Numbered from the stretch's first letter, positions 15,935 through 28,868 are shown. The stretch: DNA of 64,000 bases from Euphorbia lathyris (GCF_963576675.1 NC_088919.1:41686501-41750500), one strand, 5' to 3'. Made by a program: numbers and translations. The notes: generated from the letters alone by a model not told the origin.

Positions 15935-16098
15935 TAGATCCCAAATATAAAATCTTAACTCCACATGTAATGGTTCTGGCACCTCCTAAGCACATGCAAT
16001 GAACAACTAACTTGGAGCTTACATTTTTTTTTTTAGTATATATTGATAACCAAAACTCAACATTCTCAGATATGGCCACATTAAACTATTTTCATACT
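15935..16098 (+). pseudogene. Possible relic of a duplicated peroxidase promoter and start
   Basis: Weak similarity in order to the region upstream of the peroxidase at 10294. CCCAAATA is followed by a TAATGG...CAC phrase, then ATAACCAAAAC, a short leader and ATGGCCACA, compared with ATAACCAAAACATTACC...ATGGCTAACA in the real gene. Similarity stops where the candidate hAT terminus begins at 16099. This is inference from short matches; no peroxidase-coding sequence remains. Confidence 0.3.
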
Positions 16099-16231
16099 CA
16101 GTGCCATGACCTAAAGGTCAGGGGCTAGACCGTACAAAAAAAATGATACTTCACCATATGTACAAAAATAAAATAAACAAATATAAAAGGCAAGAGAGTA
16201 AAAATATATTTGTGTACCTATACTAAGAAAA

Positions 16232-18644
16232 TTAATGCATAATAGGTGTCAATTTATCCCCCCGATGTGCCATATTCTGAAAATGTTGTACAATTGTTTC
16301 ATCTTCGATACCGATAAAAATTATTTTCTCAACATAACACACCAAACAATCTGTGAGAAAGTCATTACTAATCTTGTTGCGCAAATCAGTCTTAATTAAT
16401 TTCATTACAGAGAAAGCTCTTTCAATAGAAGCTTGTGCAACGGATAATATCAAAATCATCTCAGTAAATCGATATGTTAAAGGACATAAAGAGTGATATT
16501 GCATTTGAACTATCTTCTTTACAAGAATTCCAATATTTGTCGAACTAGAAAATGTTGCATTCGATCTCATTTCAGAAATGAAGAGTGGAGTTCCTCTTTA
16601 AGCTGAGTTGGATCACAATAAGAAAAATCTCCTGAATATAACTCTTTAATTATCGGTGATCAAAATTCTCAAAAGCATTTGTACGATCAAGACATTACAT
16701 ACAAACGAGTAATTTTGTATTTGACTCAGGAAACGATTATCCAATTCTGTAACAAGATGATCAACAACCTAGCATTTTTCAAATGAAAAAAAAAATTCAA
16801 ACATGGTTGAATATTTGTTATATCATTATGAAAAGAAAAAACAAACAAAGTACCTCGACAAAGATATAAAAGTGATGGTGATGAGACCTTAGAACACCAT
16901 CGAATCTTCTAACTCGATCTGTAATAATATCTTTCATATTGGGCAAAAATCACTGACTTCTTTGCATAACTCTTCCCATCCACTCTCCATATATTGCCAA
17001 ACTTTGTTTCGTCAATCTAATCATCTGTACAACATTAGCAATGTTTTCAGGATTAATTTGTAGAGATTGTGATAGCACATTTGTCATTCCCAATATGTGT
17101 TCCATTAAATGAACACGGAAACAAAATTCATAATTGTACATTCTGCTACACAAACCCCATACACTGCTTGCAGCCTTATGATTAATGGCATCAGCATGTA
17201 CAACTTTAAACACTTCTATCACTAAACTCCACATACTAAGAAGACGTGAAACTGTAGTATAGTGAGAACCCCACTTGGTATCTCCTGGCCGAGCTAAACT
17301 TGTTTTTTATTGTGTCTTTTCCTGTAGAAATATCTCCATTTTCTAAAGAATGCACTACTTTATCATGTTGTGATTGATGTAGAGCATATTTCGTTTTACA
17401 TGAAGCTCAAACAGTGTTCACAATCATAGACATATAAGTAAAAAAAATAACATATCAATTTATTATGATCTGCAACAGCAACAACCACTAACTAAAGTTT
17501 GTCAGCAAAGCAATGAACTTATTTTTATTTAAAATGAGTGTTTTTAGTCCATGCAGCTTGCCTCTCATATTAGAAGGTTCATCATAGCCTTGATCTCTAA
17601 GTCTACAGAGAGACAATTGATGCATTGCAAAGAAATCATCAATATGTCTCTTCAAAAACCGTACAGAAGTGTCACTAACATATACAACCCCAAGAAACCA
17701 TTCAAGAATCTCACCGCATACATTCAGAAATCTTACAACAACAGACATTTGCTCTTTCACGGAACTATCACGGGACTCATTAATCAAAAAGGAAATCAAC
17801 TTCTCATCAAGCTCATTCAAAATAACTTTTTATCATTTCTGATGCACAAGCTTTAATTAAGTCCTTCTGAATATGATGAGAAGTCAACTGATTATTTTTG
17901 GAAGCATTTAAGTTCATCACCTTATTCACTTCTTCAACTTCATTGCAATAAAATATGAGAAGCTCAAGAAAGTTACCTTGTTCTAGTGATTCGTGTGATT
18001 AATCATATCCAAGAAAAGCCAAACCTTACTTTAAAAGTAAACCTATAACTTTTATCAACATATAATCAATATTTAGCCTTTAATTTTGAAATCCTTACGC
18101 GCTCTAAAACATATTTGTGTGGACTCGATATACCACCTGAATGATCCATACAATTTTCTAGATCTTTTTTCCAATTTTTAAAACCAATTTCTAAAAATGC
18201 TTTATCCCATACCTATTTCCTCTACCAAACACACAGCAATACAAACAAAAAGCATCATCTTTGGATACACAATATTCTAACCACGGAAACATAACAACCC
18301 AACTTGTTTGAAAAGTTTTTTGAACTCTAGAAAAATTAGTTTGAGGAAATATACAGCCTTTTGGTTGACATGGCCTTTTAATAAGTAATTCGCCTTAATT
18401 CATCTTGAATGGTATTATCATACATAACAATTTCTTTTCTACTTCAGAGATCAGAAATAAGATCATCATTTGATATTTCCACATATTGTCTCTTCTCACT
18501 ATTTGACGACGACTCGATATTTTGACCCTTGTCAATCGTTTCAAAAAGCTTATGCATCGTGTTCCTAAATAAAAGTAAATTAGAAATCCCTAAATTAGAA
18601 ATCTCTAAATTAAACCTTAAATTAGGAATCCAAATTAACCCCAT
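16232..18644 (-). pseudogene. hAT transposase, TTF zinc-finger/DUF4371 type, broken
   Basis: Pieces of one protein in minus-strand order. The N-terminus is near 18560 (MHKLFETIDKG). A TTF-type segment at about 18300-18150 (SWVVMFPWLEYCV) follows. Then comes a DUF4371-like part at 17820-17488 (LINESRDSSVKEQMSVVVRF, RLRDQGYDEPSNMRG), a middle part at 17234-16950, and the C-terminal hAT dimerisation domain at 16570-16232 (ASIERAFSVMKLIKTDLRNK). Stops and frameshifts separate all parts, so it cannot make a transposase. Domain order and spacing match ZMYM1-like hAT proteins common in plants. Confidence 0.8.
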
Positions 18645-18984
18645 AAATTAGAAAGCCCTAAATTAATTAAATTTACTAAAGACTCTCTAAGCAAACAACA
18701 TATTAGAACCCACAATTTAGAAATTCTTAATCTAGAAATAAAATAAATAATGGAAAATAAAAAACTTACTTGGAATTTGGAAGTTGAGTAAGAGTAGAAA
18801 ATAAAAATATCAACTTGATAATTTATAAGTATGACAAGAAAAAGAGAAAGAAAAAGTATCAGATGTGTTCCCCTTCTTTCTCTCTTTTTCTTTCTCTGTT
18901 CGAATGAGAAATAAAAAGATAGAAAGAACTATTACTTGGAGTTGCTGGATGGAAAGGGAAAATTTGCCCTTTTCGTCCTTTTAA

Positions 18985-19085
18985 AAATCAGTAGCACAAA
19001 ACGGCGTCGTTTTGTGCTGCACAAAACAGCTTAGTTTTTTGCTGCACAAAACGAGGTTGTTTTGTGCCGCAACTGATTTAAAAAA
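18985..19085. repeat. Cluster of AAAACG...CGTTTT hairpins beside the hAT gene
   Basis: Three tandem units of the type GCACAAAAC...GTTTTGTGC. The first (18993-19018) has perfect 10-bp arms AGCACAAAAC/GTTTTGTGCT. The whole 100 bp is also a larger imperfect palindrome, flanked by AAATCAGT and ACTGATTT. Confidence 0.6.
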
Positions 19086-19300
19086 TAGACACAGAAGACC
19101 TATCTTCTGCGTCTTCTTTAGCTGTCATGGTTGGAGGGACTCCAATCATATCTGCCTTTGGCGAAGCTAGGGATGAAAACCCACTCCCTAAGGTTTTCCA
19201 TCAGGGTCGGATGGTCGGCCGACCCTCCCTGCCCCCTAGCTCCCATCCCAGACCATACATTGTCCTCCATATTTTCACTCTTGTTGTATGGTCTATTCTC
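19086..19300. other. Unassigned DNA left of element B
   Basis: Continuous with 44765 onward before B inserted (shared TTCTC). A GC-rich phrase near 19200-19250 and an open frame at 19127 resemble nothing I recognise. Confidence 0.4.
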
Positions 19301-20797
19301 TGTTGGTCCCGTGTGATTAGTTCCAAGGGGGGGTTAGGAACTAATATAACTTTTTCGCTAATTAATCTTACTGACTTAATAATTTTGATGAGTTTATTAA
19401 CTCAGCTTTGGTCAGCTTGGCCGATCTTAATGTAAGACAGCTTTAGTCAGATGCTGACTAAGACTGTTTCACTTGAGAGTTGGGAAGTGACACTTTTGTG
19501 GTCAGCTTCCAACTCATCACTACAATTTACTCAGTGTCAGCTTCAAACAGTTTATATGCTGAGTAAATATAACAAGCAACACATTCACATATATATATTT
19601 GAGAGAGTTAGAATTACTCAGTATCACTTATCCTGGTTCGGCCTCTCCGCCTACGTCTAGTCCCCAGAATCCTCCGGGCTTTTAGAATCCAATACTGAGC
19701 TCTTTAAAGGTAGAGCACAAACCGATTACAGGCAGTTGAATATGCAAGAGTACCTTCCTCTATTCGTCTACTCAACTCCTACTAAGCACTACAACCCAGC
19801 ACTTAGATTTCTCTACCACTAAGTACTTAAAACCAAGTACTCAGCATACACACTCTCAATATTACAATTGATCACAAACTTGTTTCTTTTAAGATAAAGA
19901 ACACTTTAGATGATTACAGACAATCAATCTAGCATTTACACAAAGAATAGAAGGTTGGTGTAAGTTTTCTTTCTTGTTTTTGAGTGCTTTGAATTTGTAT
20001 CTTTCTCACTTGTATTTTTCTATGAATCGGCAATCTTCCAAATGATATCTTTGTCCCTTTTATAGTTGAAATGTGAGGAACAAATCATTTGAAATAGATT
20101 TGTCCGTTGAGTCCAAAACGGCTCTTTTGGGGAGACAAACTTCTGGTCAGCTTCAGATGTGCAGGCCAATCCTGTCTTCTAAAATCTTCAGTCGTCAGAT
20201 TTGTCCTCTTCCTACAGACTTTGTCTTCTTGCGGCAGTTTGTCTTATAGCATCGAACAGTTGACCCATGCATCTTGGAATTTGGCTTTTGCATAATTCAA
20301 GGCTTCTATTATTGGTGCAGACAGTTGTCGAATTTGTCTTTTAGCTAACGGATCATTCATGATGTCCTGAAGATCACTCAGCTTCACTTCGATAATCATT
20401 GTCTTTGATTTTCACCAATACTCATACTGAGTTCTTTTTCCACTCAGCTTCCATGGTCAGCTTCGTTCTGTAGGATCTATATTTTAAAGCAGACTTCTTT
20501 AGTGCTGAGCTTCATTTTACTCAGCTTCTTTGATCAGCTTTATTCTGAAGCTATTGTTTTGAAGATGACTTATCTTCTCTTATGCTGAGTTGCTCTTCAC
20601 TTAGCTTGTGTTGTGTTCTCATGCTGACTTTGTCCTGTCTTAATCTTTATTTCTTTTTGTATTTATATTCATACTCAATATTGAACAAACGGATTAGTAC
20701 AATTAAATCAAAGCACTTAAATTTAATTGTCTCTTAATCATGGTTTAAACTTAAATGATTTTGTCAAATCAAAATCTTGTGGAAAGGTGTTTCAACA
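19301..20797 (-). repeat. 3' LTR of element B
   Basis: 1497 bp. On the plus strand it reads TGTTGGTCCC...TTTCAACA, the reverse complement of the TGTTGAAA...CAACA LTR. The polypurine tract follows on the plus strand as AACTCCCCCATTTT (20798-20811). The promoter TATA (TATAAAAG on the minus strand) lies near 20057-20064. Confidence 0.95.
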
Positions 20798-20811
20798 AAC
20801 TCCCCCATTTT

Positions 20812-21188
20812 GATGTTGGCAAAATATTTAATTCATGGAACTCAGTATTGAAATTCCCCATGATTGAATTTTATTCTTCTGAAATTACTCCCCCGTAAGG
20901 GTTGCATATATTTTCTTAACTTAACTCTAAACCTTCCTAGGTCAACCTTCAGAAGAGTTCAATGTTTACTCAGTTTGATACACTGAATAGTGTTGGTATC
21001 AGAGTTAGTGTGTACTGAGTATTTTTAATTTGAAGTTATTTGTTTGTTCAATTTTTAGACAGGTCAGCATATATCATAAATTAATAAGCATCGCATATAG
21101 TTAAGTTAGTTTGAATGAAATGATACTTAACATATATTCGAGTTATCAAGCATAAATACAGAGTAAGCTAAGTCCTAAATTGACTAAG
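20812..21188 (-). other. Element B 3' untranslated region
   Basis: No ORF. Lies between ORF3 and the polypurine tract and corresponds to 39091-39525 in A and 1623-2145 in C. Contains scattered CTCAGT/GTCAGC motifs. Confidence 0.6.
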
Positions 21189-24153
21189 CTATTGCTTCCT
21201 ATTAACTTGTGCTTGATGAGCAACTTGATACAATTTTCCTTTGCCTTTTTCTTTCTGTTGCTTACTGCCCGAAGCTTCACTTGTGTCTTGTTGAGTTCCA
21301 TCATCTTGTCTTTTCTCCCCCGTTTTGCCACCATCAGGCGGAGGAGCAATGAAGGTATCATTGAGAGCAGCACGAGTTAGCTTGACCGAGTATGCCTTGA
21401 GACGTTTTGTGCTTTCAAACAACCCATCAAGCACTAGAACTCCATCATCCAGAACTGAACCTGGGACGCGAATAGATGAGCTGATCATACTGAGCATGTA
21501 TTCCTGTGACTTAGCTAGCCAGGACATTGCTTTCGCTAGCTGGGAATAGGATTGATGGTACATTCTAGTGATAGCCTTGTCGTAGATGTCACACTGAGCG
21601 TTTGTGTGACGCACATGGAGAAATAGGCTTTGAGTGGTTTGGAGGATGGTATTGGTTTTGACCATGTCAGTTTCCATCTCCTCTTTACTCAGATTCAGAA
21701 GACGGGCAGCCTAACTAATTTCATCCATTGTACATTGGGAAGATGAAGAGAGAAGGTCACGAGTACCAGTCAGCTCAGAAGATAACTTGGTAAAACAATG
21801 ATCTAACTCAGCAGAGGTAGCATAGCCCGTGTTGATGGTAGGTAAGGCATTGATCTGTCCTTGAAGTGAATTCATGTGATTCACCATCATCAATATCAGC
21901 TCAGTCAGCTTGACAAAGGATTCTTGCTTGGGTTGCTGGGTTTGGACTGAGGTCATGACACTTACTAAGTCTTTGAGATTCTTGATCTTATTGAGAAGCT
22001 GAGTGATAGATGAAAACTCTTGTGATTCAGCATTTGCGGACCCAGCAGCATCAGCATGAGAATTGTTTATATCCTGGAGAAGATGTTGAGCCGAGTCAAT
22101 GATGCGACGTCCAGACTCAGTGGTATGAAGATAGGCAAATTGTGCCTCAGGATTGAACTCAGTGGCCGGAATTCTAGTAGCATCTGATTGAGGAGGTGTT
22201 TGGTGCTGTCCTTGAGTAGAAGTGCCAGTAAGATCAGCAGCTGGACTTTGGTGTTGATGAGCAGCAGGAGCTGACTACTCAATGTTCTGTGAAATAGGAT
22301 GGGAAGGAGGTGGATCTGCAGAGAGAATTACCTGCTCAACATGGTCTTGAGTTGGTGCAGGGAGAGGCACCTCAGGTTGAGAAGGATTTTCCTTAGCTTG
22401 CTTGTCTCCCTGAGCAGCTAGGACTTCGAGTTCTTGCTCGGCTTGGTTTGGATTTTCTGAAGTCTTGGCGTGTTGCTCGGTATGAGTAACAGAGGCTTGG
22501 TTTTCCTGTATGGAGGGCTCAGGATGTGATGAGAAGAACCTAAAGTGAGTAGTTGTAAGGTCCGTGATTTCATCCATCGGAGGCGAATCATCCAGGAGGT
22601 CAATAGCTGGAGATTTGTAGGCCTTCGTCTTAAGCCTTCTTAACTTTCTGGTCTTTGGAGGAGATGGGTCAGCAGGAATGGAATCAGGAGATGATTCTAT
22701 TTCGAGATCAGTGTTGAGCCCTTCCATGACCATTTCTTGCTCTGGGAGCTCAGCTTCACCTGTCTCATCCAGTACGGCAGGACTGTCAACTTGCTCAATA
22801 TTTCCTGTTTGTTCGTGCTCAGTATGAGCTTCTTGATATTGCTCAATATCCTCATCAGTATTATGCTGATCTTCATCACTGCTTAGTTCTTCTGCTTCTT
22901 GATCAGCAGGAATTTGCTCAAGGTCAATCTCTTGGCTTCTGATAAAGTGAGAATCATCAGGAACTACAAATCCAAGCGGAACAGCTTCAACTGGACTCAG
23001 CTCAGCCGTTTTCTTCTTCTTCTTCAGAGGGGTTTCCTCACTTTCCAGCTCCTCAGGCTCATCTTGCCTCTTTCTTTTCTCTACTGATTTACTTTGGTCA
23101 GCATCGATTTTCTTCCCCTTAGAGACAACCCGAATTTTATTGGGGACAGCATCAACATCCTTTGAGCTAGTTTGGATTGCCTTGCGTTTCTTTTCTCACT
23201 TGGTTTGGACAGCAGCTTCGGCTACAGTGATATTTTATTCCTGAGGTAGCTCAGCATCATCTTCCTCCTGAGCTTCCCCTTCAGCTTCCCCTTGAGCTGC
23301 CTCGATGACCCCTTTTTCCCTTCTTAGGCTTGATAGGTTGGTTGTATACTAACCCAAACAACAACGCAGCCGTAATTTCAGTTCCCACCGTTTCTGTTTC
23401 ATTTATCAGGTCGATTTGGTGATCTTCAAGGATTCGGGTAATAGGAGAACCCAGCCTGAGCTTACCAGAAATACGGGCATGTTGAGGGGGCTGTAGGTCA
23501 GCATGTGCCAAATGAAGCACTGCTCGAAGTTTGAAGCGGATGATGCTGCGTTGAATTTTGGGAAGATAAAGTTGGTTAGTATATAGTGCACCATCTTTTG
23601 GTTTTGTCCCATGCATGTGCTGGGTATTTCCCCTTTGTGTCCCGCAGGTTTACAGAAAGTGGCTACATGGTCAAGCTTTTCCTTAGTGGTTCTGAATTTC
23701 GTTCCGGTGTTTGGAAGGTTTAGCAAGGTTGTGAGATAGGAAGGGGTAATCGTGAGCTTCTTACCTTTAACGTGAGTTACTAGGTAGTCAGCATCACTTC
23801 CATCAACACAAAGGTTGGAGTAAAATTCACGTACTAACCTAGGGTAGGTTCTTCCAGCAAGCGAAAAGAGTCCAGCCCATTCGTTAAAATGGTTGCTCAT
23901 GTGCTATGAAGCTTGGGGAGAACCATCTACATCTAAGAACCTCATGATGCTTGATGCTTGGGTACACCTTGAAGAAGAACTTCTCATTCGGCTACTTGTC
24001 CTTCTTCTTCTTCTTTGAAGAGGTTGCTAGGTCGGTTTTGGGGTTTTTGTTTGGAGTTAGGTCATGATGACCTTGTTGAGGAGGAGACTTAGGGTTTTCA
24101 TCGGTGTGGTCGTCGTTATTTCCGGCACCGGAAGGATTTTGGGGTTTTGCCAT
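21189..24153 (-). pseudogene. Sirevirus ORF3 protein of element B, broken
   Basis: Starts at the ATG at 24153 (MAKPQNPSGAGNN), 98-105 bases after a TATA box. It carries a nonsense codon after the lysine run near residue 50 and a frameshift about 40 residues further on. It reopens at about 23900 with the conserved domain (FSLAGRTYPRLVREFYSNL, FEQCFIWHMLTYSPLN) that resembles the putative plant transposon protein domain. Further frame breaks follow; recognisable pieces are 22733-22275 and 21956-21189. The middle is acidic with basic clusters and the C-terminal part is helical. No signal peptide or transmembrane helix is visible. Probably about 900 residues when intact. Confidence 0.75.
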
Positions 24154-24250
24154 GATTACGAATTCTTTGAGAATATTCTGGTATTCAGAGAGAAAGATTT
24201 GAATACCAAGGATTTCGAGTGTAAAGAGTGATAAGTGGGGATACTTCCAC

Positions 24251-24258
24251 TATTTATA
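24251..24258 (-). promoter_or_regulatory. Internal TATA box of ORF3, element B
   Basis: The minus strand reads TATAAATA, about 100 bases before the ORF3 ATG at 24153, followed by a CT-rich leader. Element A has a TATA-like sequence at the same spacing (36180-36185). Confidence 0.55.
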
Positions 24259-24429
24259 GAGGTGCTAATTGATCCTATTCGTTGAACTAGCCGTTTAACC
24301 TCGAGATTATCAACCGACAGAGATTCTGGCATTTATGACACGTTCGGTGCATAGGTTTTCTCATTATTGCTTACGTTATCCTAGGTGGCTATTAATGCGC
24401 GTTCTAGCATTTAATGTTTTAAATGGGTT

Positions 24430-24657
24430 TTACTCAGCATTAAGAATATCAAACGTTTGTGATTCTGAGTAGTCAGTTTTACGTAGGATAATTGTTTGTG
24501 GACTTAGTAACTCAGCTTAGGAAAAATCACTCAGCATGCATGTCTACTCAGCTTAGGGTGGTTTCATGTCATTCTTGACTCAGCATGCAACAGTTACTAA
24601 ATTATCACAAATCACTCAGCATGGTAATCACTCAACATTCAATTTAGCACATAGAAT
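24430..24657 (-). repeat. ACTCAGCAT motif cluster in the pol-ORF3 spacer of element B
   Basis: About ten copies of ACTCAGC(A/T)T or close variants in 230 bases, the reverse complement of the ATGCTGAGT array at 35670-35990 in element A. Confidence 0.65.
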
Positions 24658-27378
24658 TTATTGAAGAGGATTAGACATACCGATAGCTTCCCTTAGTATG
24701 TTAAATTGCTCACGAGCCAAGGGCTTCGTAAAGATATCCGCAAGCTGATCATTTGTTGATACGTAAGTCAGCTTGATCTCACCCTTGAGTACATGATCTC
24801 TAATGAAGTGATGCCTTATGCTGACATGCTTCATCCTGCTGTGTTGAATTGGATTCTTAGATAAGTTAATGGCACTCTTGTTGTCACATTTGACTTCTAT
24901 TGTTTCTGTTTTGACGCCATAATCCTCAAGCTGTTGCTTAATCCATAGGACTTGGGCCACACAGCTTCCAGCAGCAACGTACTCAGCTTCAGTTGTAGAC
25001 AAGGCCACTGATGACTGCTTTTTACTAAACCACGAAACCAGACAGCTTCCTAGGAATTGACATCCTCCTGAAGTGCTTTTTCGTTCTAGTTTATCTCGTC
25101 CATAGTCAGCATCAGTATATCCAATCAGTGTGAAGTCACTTGTATTTGGATACCATAAACCTACATTAACTGAGCTCTGCAAATATCTGAAAATTCTTTT
25201 TACAGCTATTAAGTGAGATTCCATGGGGTCAGCTTGATATCTTGCGCAATAACATACTGAGTACTGAATATCAGGTCTACTGGCAGTAAGATAAAGCAGA
25301 GAGCCTATCATACCTCGATATAGCTTGTTGTCTACTGACTTACCTTTTTCGTCAGCACAAAGGACGGTGTCAGTACCCATTGGGGTTGATATGGGTTTAC
25401 ATTCTTCCATATCAAACTTCTTTAACATTTCTTTGGCGTACTTTGACTGACTTATGAAGATGCCATTCTTACCTTGCTTGATTTGAAGTCCAAGGAAGAA
25501 GTTGAGTTCACCCATCATAGACATTTCAAACTCAGTTTGCATCTGTTTGCTAAACTCTTTGCACATAGAATCGTCAGTAGCACCAAAAATTATGTCATCT
25601 ACGTAAATTTGTGCAAGTAGGGTATTTTTACCTTTTTTCTTAATAAACAAGGTTGTGTCAGCTTTGCCTCTGACATAGTTCCTGGTCAGCAGGAAGTTGG
25701 TCAACCTCTCATACCAAGCTCTTGGAGCTTGCTTTAGGCCGTATAGGGCCTTTTTGAGTTTATAAACGTGGTTTGGAAATTTCGGATCTTCAAACCCTGG
25801 AGGCTGACTAACATACACCTTTTCGTTTATAAAGCCATTAAGAAATGCACTCTTAACATCCATTTGATATAATTTAAAGTTCATAAAACTTGCATAGGCA
25901 CACAGTATACGTATAGCTTCTAACCTAGCAACGGGTGCAAAGGTTTCACCGTAGTCAATGCCCTCTTGCTAACTATAGCCTTGGGCTACAAGTCGGGCTT
26001 TATTTCTGACTACGTTGCCTAGCTCATCTACTTTATTTCTAAAGACCCACTTAGTTCTTATGGTCTTTTGATTCCTAGGTTTAGGTACTAAATCCCATAC
26101 CTCATTTCTTGTGAATTGATCAAGCTCTTCTTGCATAGCATTGATCCAATATTCATCATGCTCAGCATCAGCAAAATTCTTTGGCTCATGCACTGAGACG
26201 AAGGCAACATTGCTGAGATACTTCCTAAGCTGATCTCTTATCATCAGCTTGTTGTCAGCAGCATCAAGAATGGACTTCTCCGAGTGTCCTCTTAGAATTT
26301 TTATTTCTTTGGGCAATGTTGAGTTGTTTGGAACAAGTGTTTCTACAATCTCTGCAGGAATAGATTGGTCATCAAAGGTTATTTCAATTTCTTGCTTACC
26401 TTTGGTCAGCCCTTGTATTGATGACTTAGAGGCTCCATTTTGATCAGCGGAAGCTGAGCTTGGTTCATCTTCAGTGAGATGAGTTGACTTTCCTGCAGGG
26501 TCAGCTTCATCGAACTCGATATGGACAGACTCCTCTACAACCTGAGTTCGTTTATTATATACCCTATAAGCTTTGTTATTAGTTGAGTACCCTAAAAAGA
26601 TCGCTTCGTCAGCTTTGGCATCAAATTTTGCAAGATTATCTTTTGTGTTGAGTATAAAACATTTACACCCAAAGGCATGAAAGTAGCCAATGTTGGGCTT
26701 TCATCCTTTCCAAAGTTCATATGGGGTTTTCTTAAGAATAGGTCTAACTGAAGCCCTATTGAGAATGTAGCATGCTGTGTGGACCGCTTCACCCCAGAAA
26801 TACTTTGGAAGCCTATTTTCACTCAGCATTGTCCTAGCTATTTCGACAATTGTTCTGTTCTTCCTTTCAACAATCCCATTTTGTTGAGGTGTTCTAGGAG
26901 CAGAGAAATTGTGGTCAATACCACTGGTTTCAGAGAATTCGTCAAACTGTTGGTTTTTGAATTCTCCACCATTGTCACTTCTAATATGAGCTACTCTTAG
27001 GTCTTTGTCATTTTCAAGTTTCTTAATCAATGTTGTGAATATCTCAAATGTTTCATCCTTGCTACTCAGCAAGATGATCCAAGTGTACCGAGAGAAATCA
27101 TCTACAATGACTAAGGAAAATTTCTTACCCCCCAAGCTGAGTGGTTGGACAGGTCCGAAAAGATCCAAGTGTAGTAATTCCAATGGTCTCTTGGTTGAGA
27201 CAATATTTTTACTTTGAAATGACTTTTTAGTTTGTTTGCCTTGCTGACAAGCATTACACAATTGATCTTTTTCAAATTTAAGTTTGGGCAATCCCTCAAC
27301 TAGTTGCTTTCTAGCTAATTTGGCAAGAAGGTCCATGCTTACGTGACCAGGTCTTCTATGCCATAGCCAGGAGTTATC
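24658..27378 (-). pseudogene. Element B pol: integrase, reverse transcriptase and RNase H
   Basis: One frame, read from 27378 down to the stop at 24658. It has the integrase zinc-binding part (HRRPGHV...CNACQQGK), the integrase core (DLFGP, DDFSRYTW, SDNGGEF), the Copia reverse transcriptase ([28 protein letters not shown]) and RNase H ([30 protein letters not shown]). Two nonsense codons break it, at 26698-26700 after ELWKG and at 25966-25968 after VAQGYS. Its 5' end is cut by element A; the protease part is at 41039-41413. The reverse transcriptase-RNase H piece of 408 residues is uninterrupted and keeps the YVDD active site. Confidence 0.9.
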
Positions 27379-28516
27379 TGTTGAAACACCTTTCCACAAG
27401 ATTTTGATTTGACAAAATCATCCATGATTAAGAGGCAATTAAATTTAAATGCTTTGATTCAATTGTACTAATGTGTTTGTTCAATATTGAGTGAAAATAT
27501 ATATATATAAAGTTAAACAGGACAAAAGTCAGCATAAGCCAAGTTGAGTGGAATGGAACTCAGCATGAAAGAATAGAAGCTGAGTGGAGTAGAACTCAGT
27601 ATCAGAAGCTTCCTTCAAAAGTTGCCAGAACGAAGCTGACTAAATTAGAAGACTCCTTCAGAATTGAATAAACCGAACAGAGCTGACTAAGAAGGAACTC
27701 AGCATGGAAGTTGAACATTCGAAGATAACGAATGAAGTTGAGTGACAGTCAGGACAGCATGAAGGATCCGTTCACTAAAGGACAAAGTCTGCCAATCTTC
27801 TGCACCAATAATTGAAGCCTCGAAAATACACAGAAGACTAATTCCAAGAAACATGGGTCAATGGATTATTGGTAAAAGACAACTGGCACAAAAGGACAAG
27901 TCTGATACAAGAAGACAAAACCTGACGCCTGAAGAAAACAGAGGAAGGGAATGGCGGAACAGTCTGAAGCTGACCTGAAGATGTTCCCCAAAAGAGCCGT
28001 TTTGGTGTTAACGGCTAAAACAAATTCAAATGATCCATCTGCAGATTTCCATCTATAAAAGGACAATCAAGAACCTTGGATCATTGCCGAAGTATCAAAA
28101 GAAAAATACAAGAGAGAAAATCTTAAAAGCACTCAAATACAAAAAGATCTTACACCAACGTTTCTATTCTTTGTGTAAATGCTAGATTGATTGTTTTGTA
28201 ATCATCTAAGGTGTTCTTTAGTTGAAAAAGAACAAGTTTGTGATCAATAGGAATATTGAGAGTGTTGAGCTGAGTACTTGGTTGTAAGTATTTAGTGGTA
28301 GAAAAATCTAAGTGCTGGGTTGTAGTACTTAGTAGGAGCTGAGTAGACGAATAGAGGACGTACTCTTGCATACTCACTGCCTTGTAAAGGGTTTGTGCTC
28401 TACCTTGAAAGAGCTCAGTATTGGATTGAAAATCCCAGGAGGAACTGGGGACTGGACGTAGGCAGAGAGGCCAAACCAGGATAAGTCATGCTGAGTAACT
28501 TCTAAACTCTTTCTCT

Positions 28517-28579
<63 letters not shown>

Positions 28580-28866
28580 CATGTGTTGCTTGTGAAATTT
28601 ACTCAGCTTATAAATTGTTAAAACTGAAACTGAGTAAATCTGAGTGCTGAGTTGGAAGCTGACCTTTCAAGTGTCAATTCCCAACTCTCAAGTCAAGCAG
28701 TCTTAGTCAGCATAGAACTAAAACTGTCTGACTAATCAATCGGCCGTGCTGACCAACACGCTGAGTTATCAAACTCTTAAAATAACTTTAAGTCAGCTTA
28801 ATTAAAAGCGAAAAAGTTACATTAGTTCCTAACCCCCCCCTTGGAACTAATTACTAGGGACCAACA
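27379..28866 (+). repeat. 5' LTR of element A
   Basis: 1488 bp, TGTTGAAACA...GGGACCAACA. TATA box TATAAAA at 28054-28060. Contains a 29-unit AT microsatellite at 28519-28576 and a C8 tract at 28833-28840 inside a 9-bp stem (ATTAGTTCC/GGAACTAAT). Confidence 0.95.
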
Positions 28867-28868
28867 AG

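Larger units (their letters stand above)
16099..19085 (-). mobile_element. Decayed hAT transposon (ZMYM1-like/TTF-type family)
   Basis: Defined by the broken transposase at 16232-18644. The left limit is a candidate terminus CAGTGCCATGACC at 16099, which resembles the CAGTGGC... ends of this hAT group. The right end is not certain. A hairpin-rich stretch (18985-19085) upstream of the transposase may be its subterminal region, but I find no matching terminal repeat or 8-bp duplication there. Confidence 0.6.

Noticed and set aside
19127..19435. 102-codon ORF at the left edge of element B
   Set aside because: It runs across the LTR boundary at 19301 and has no recognisable similarity.
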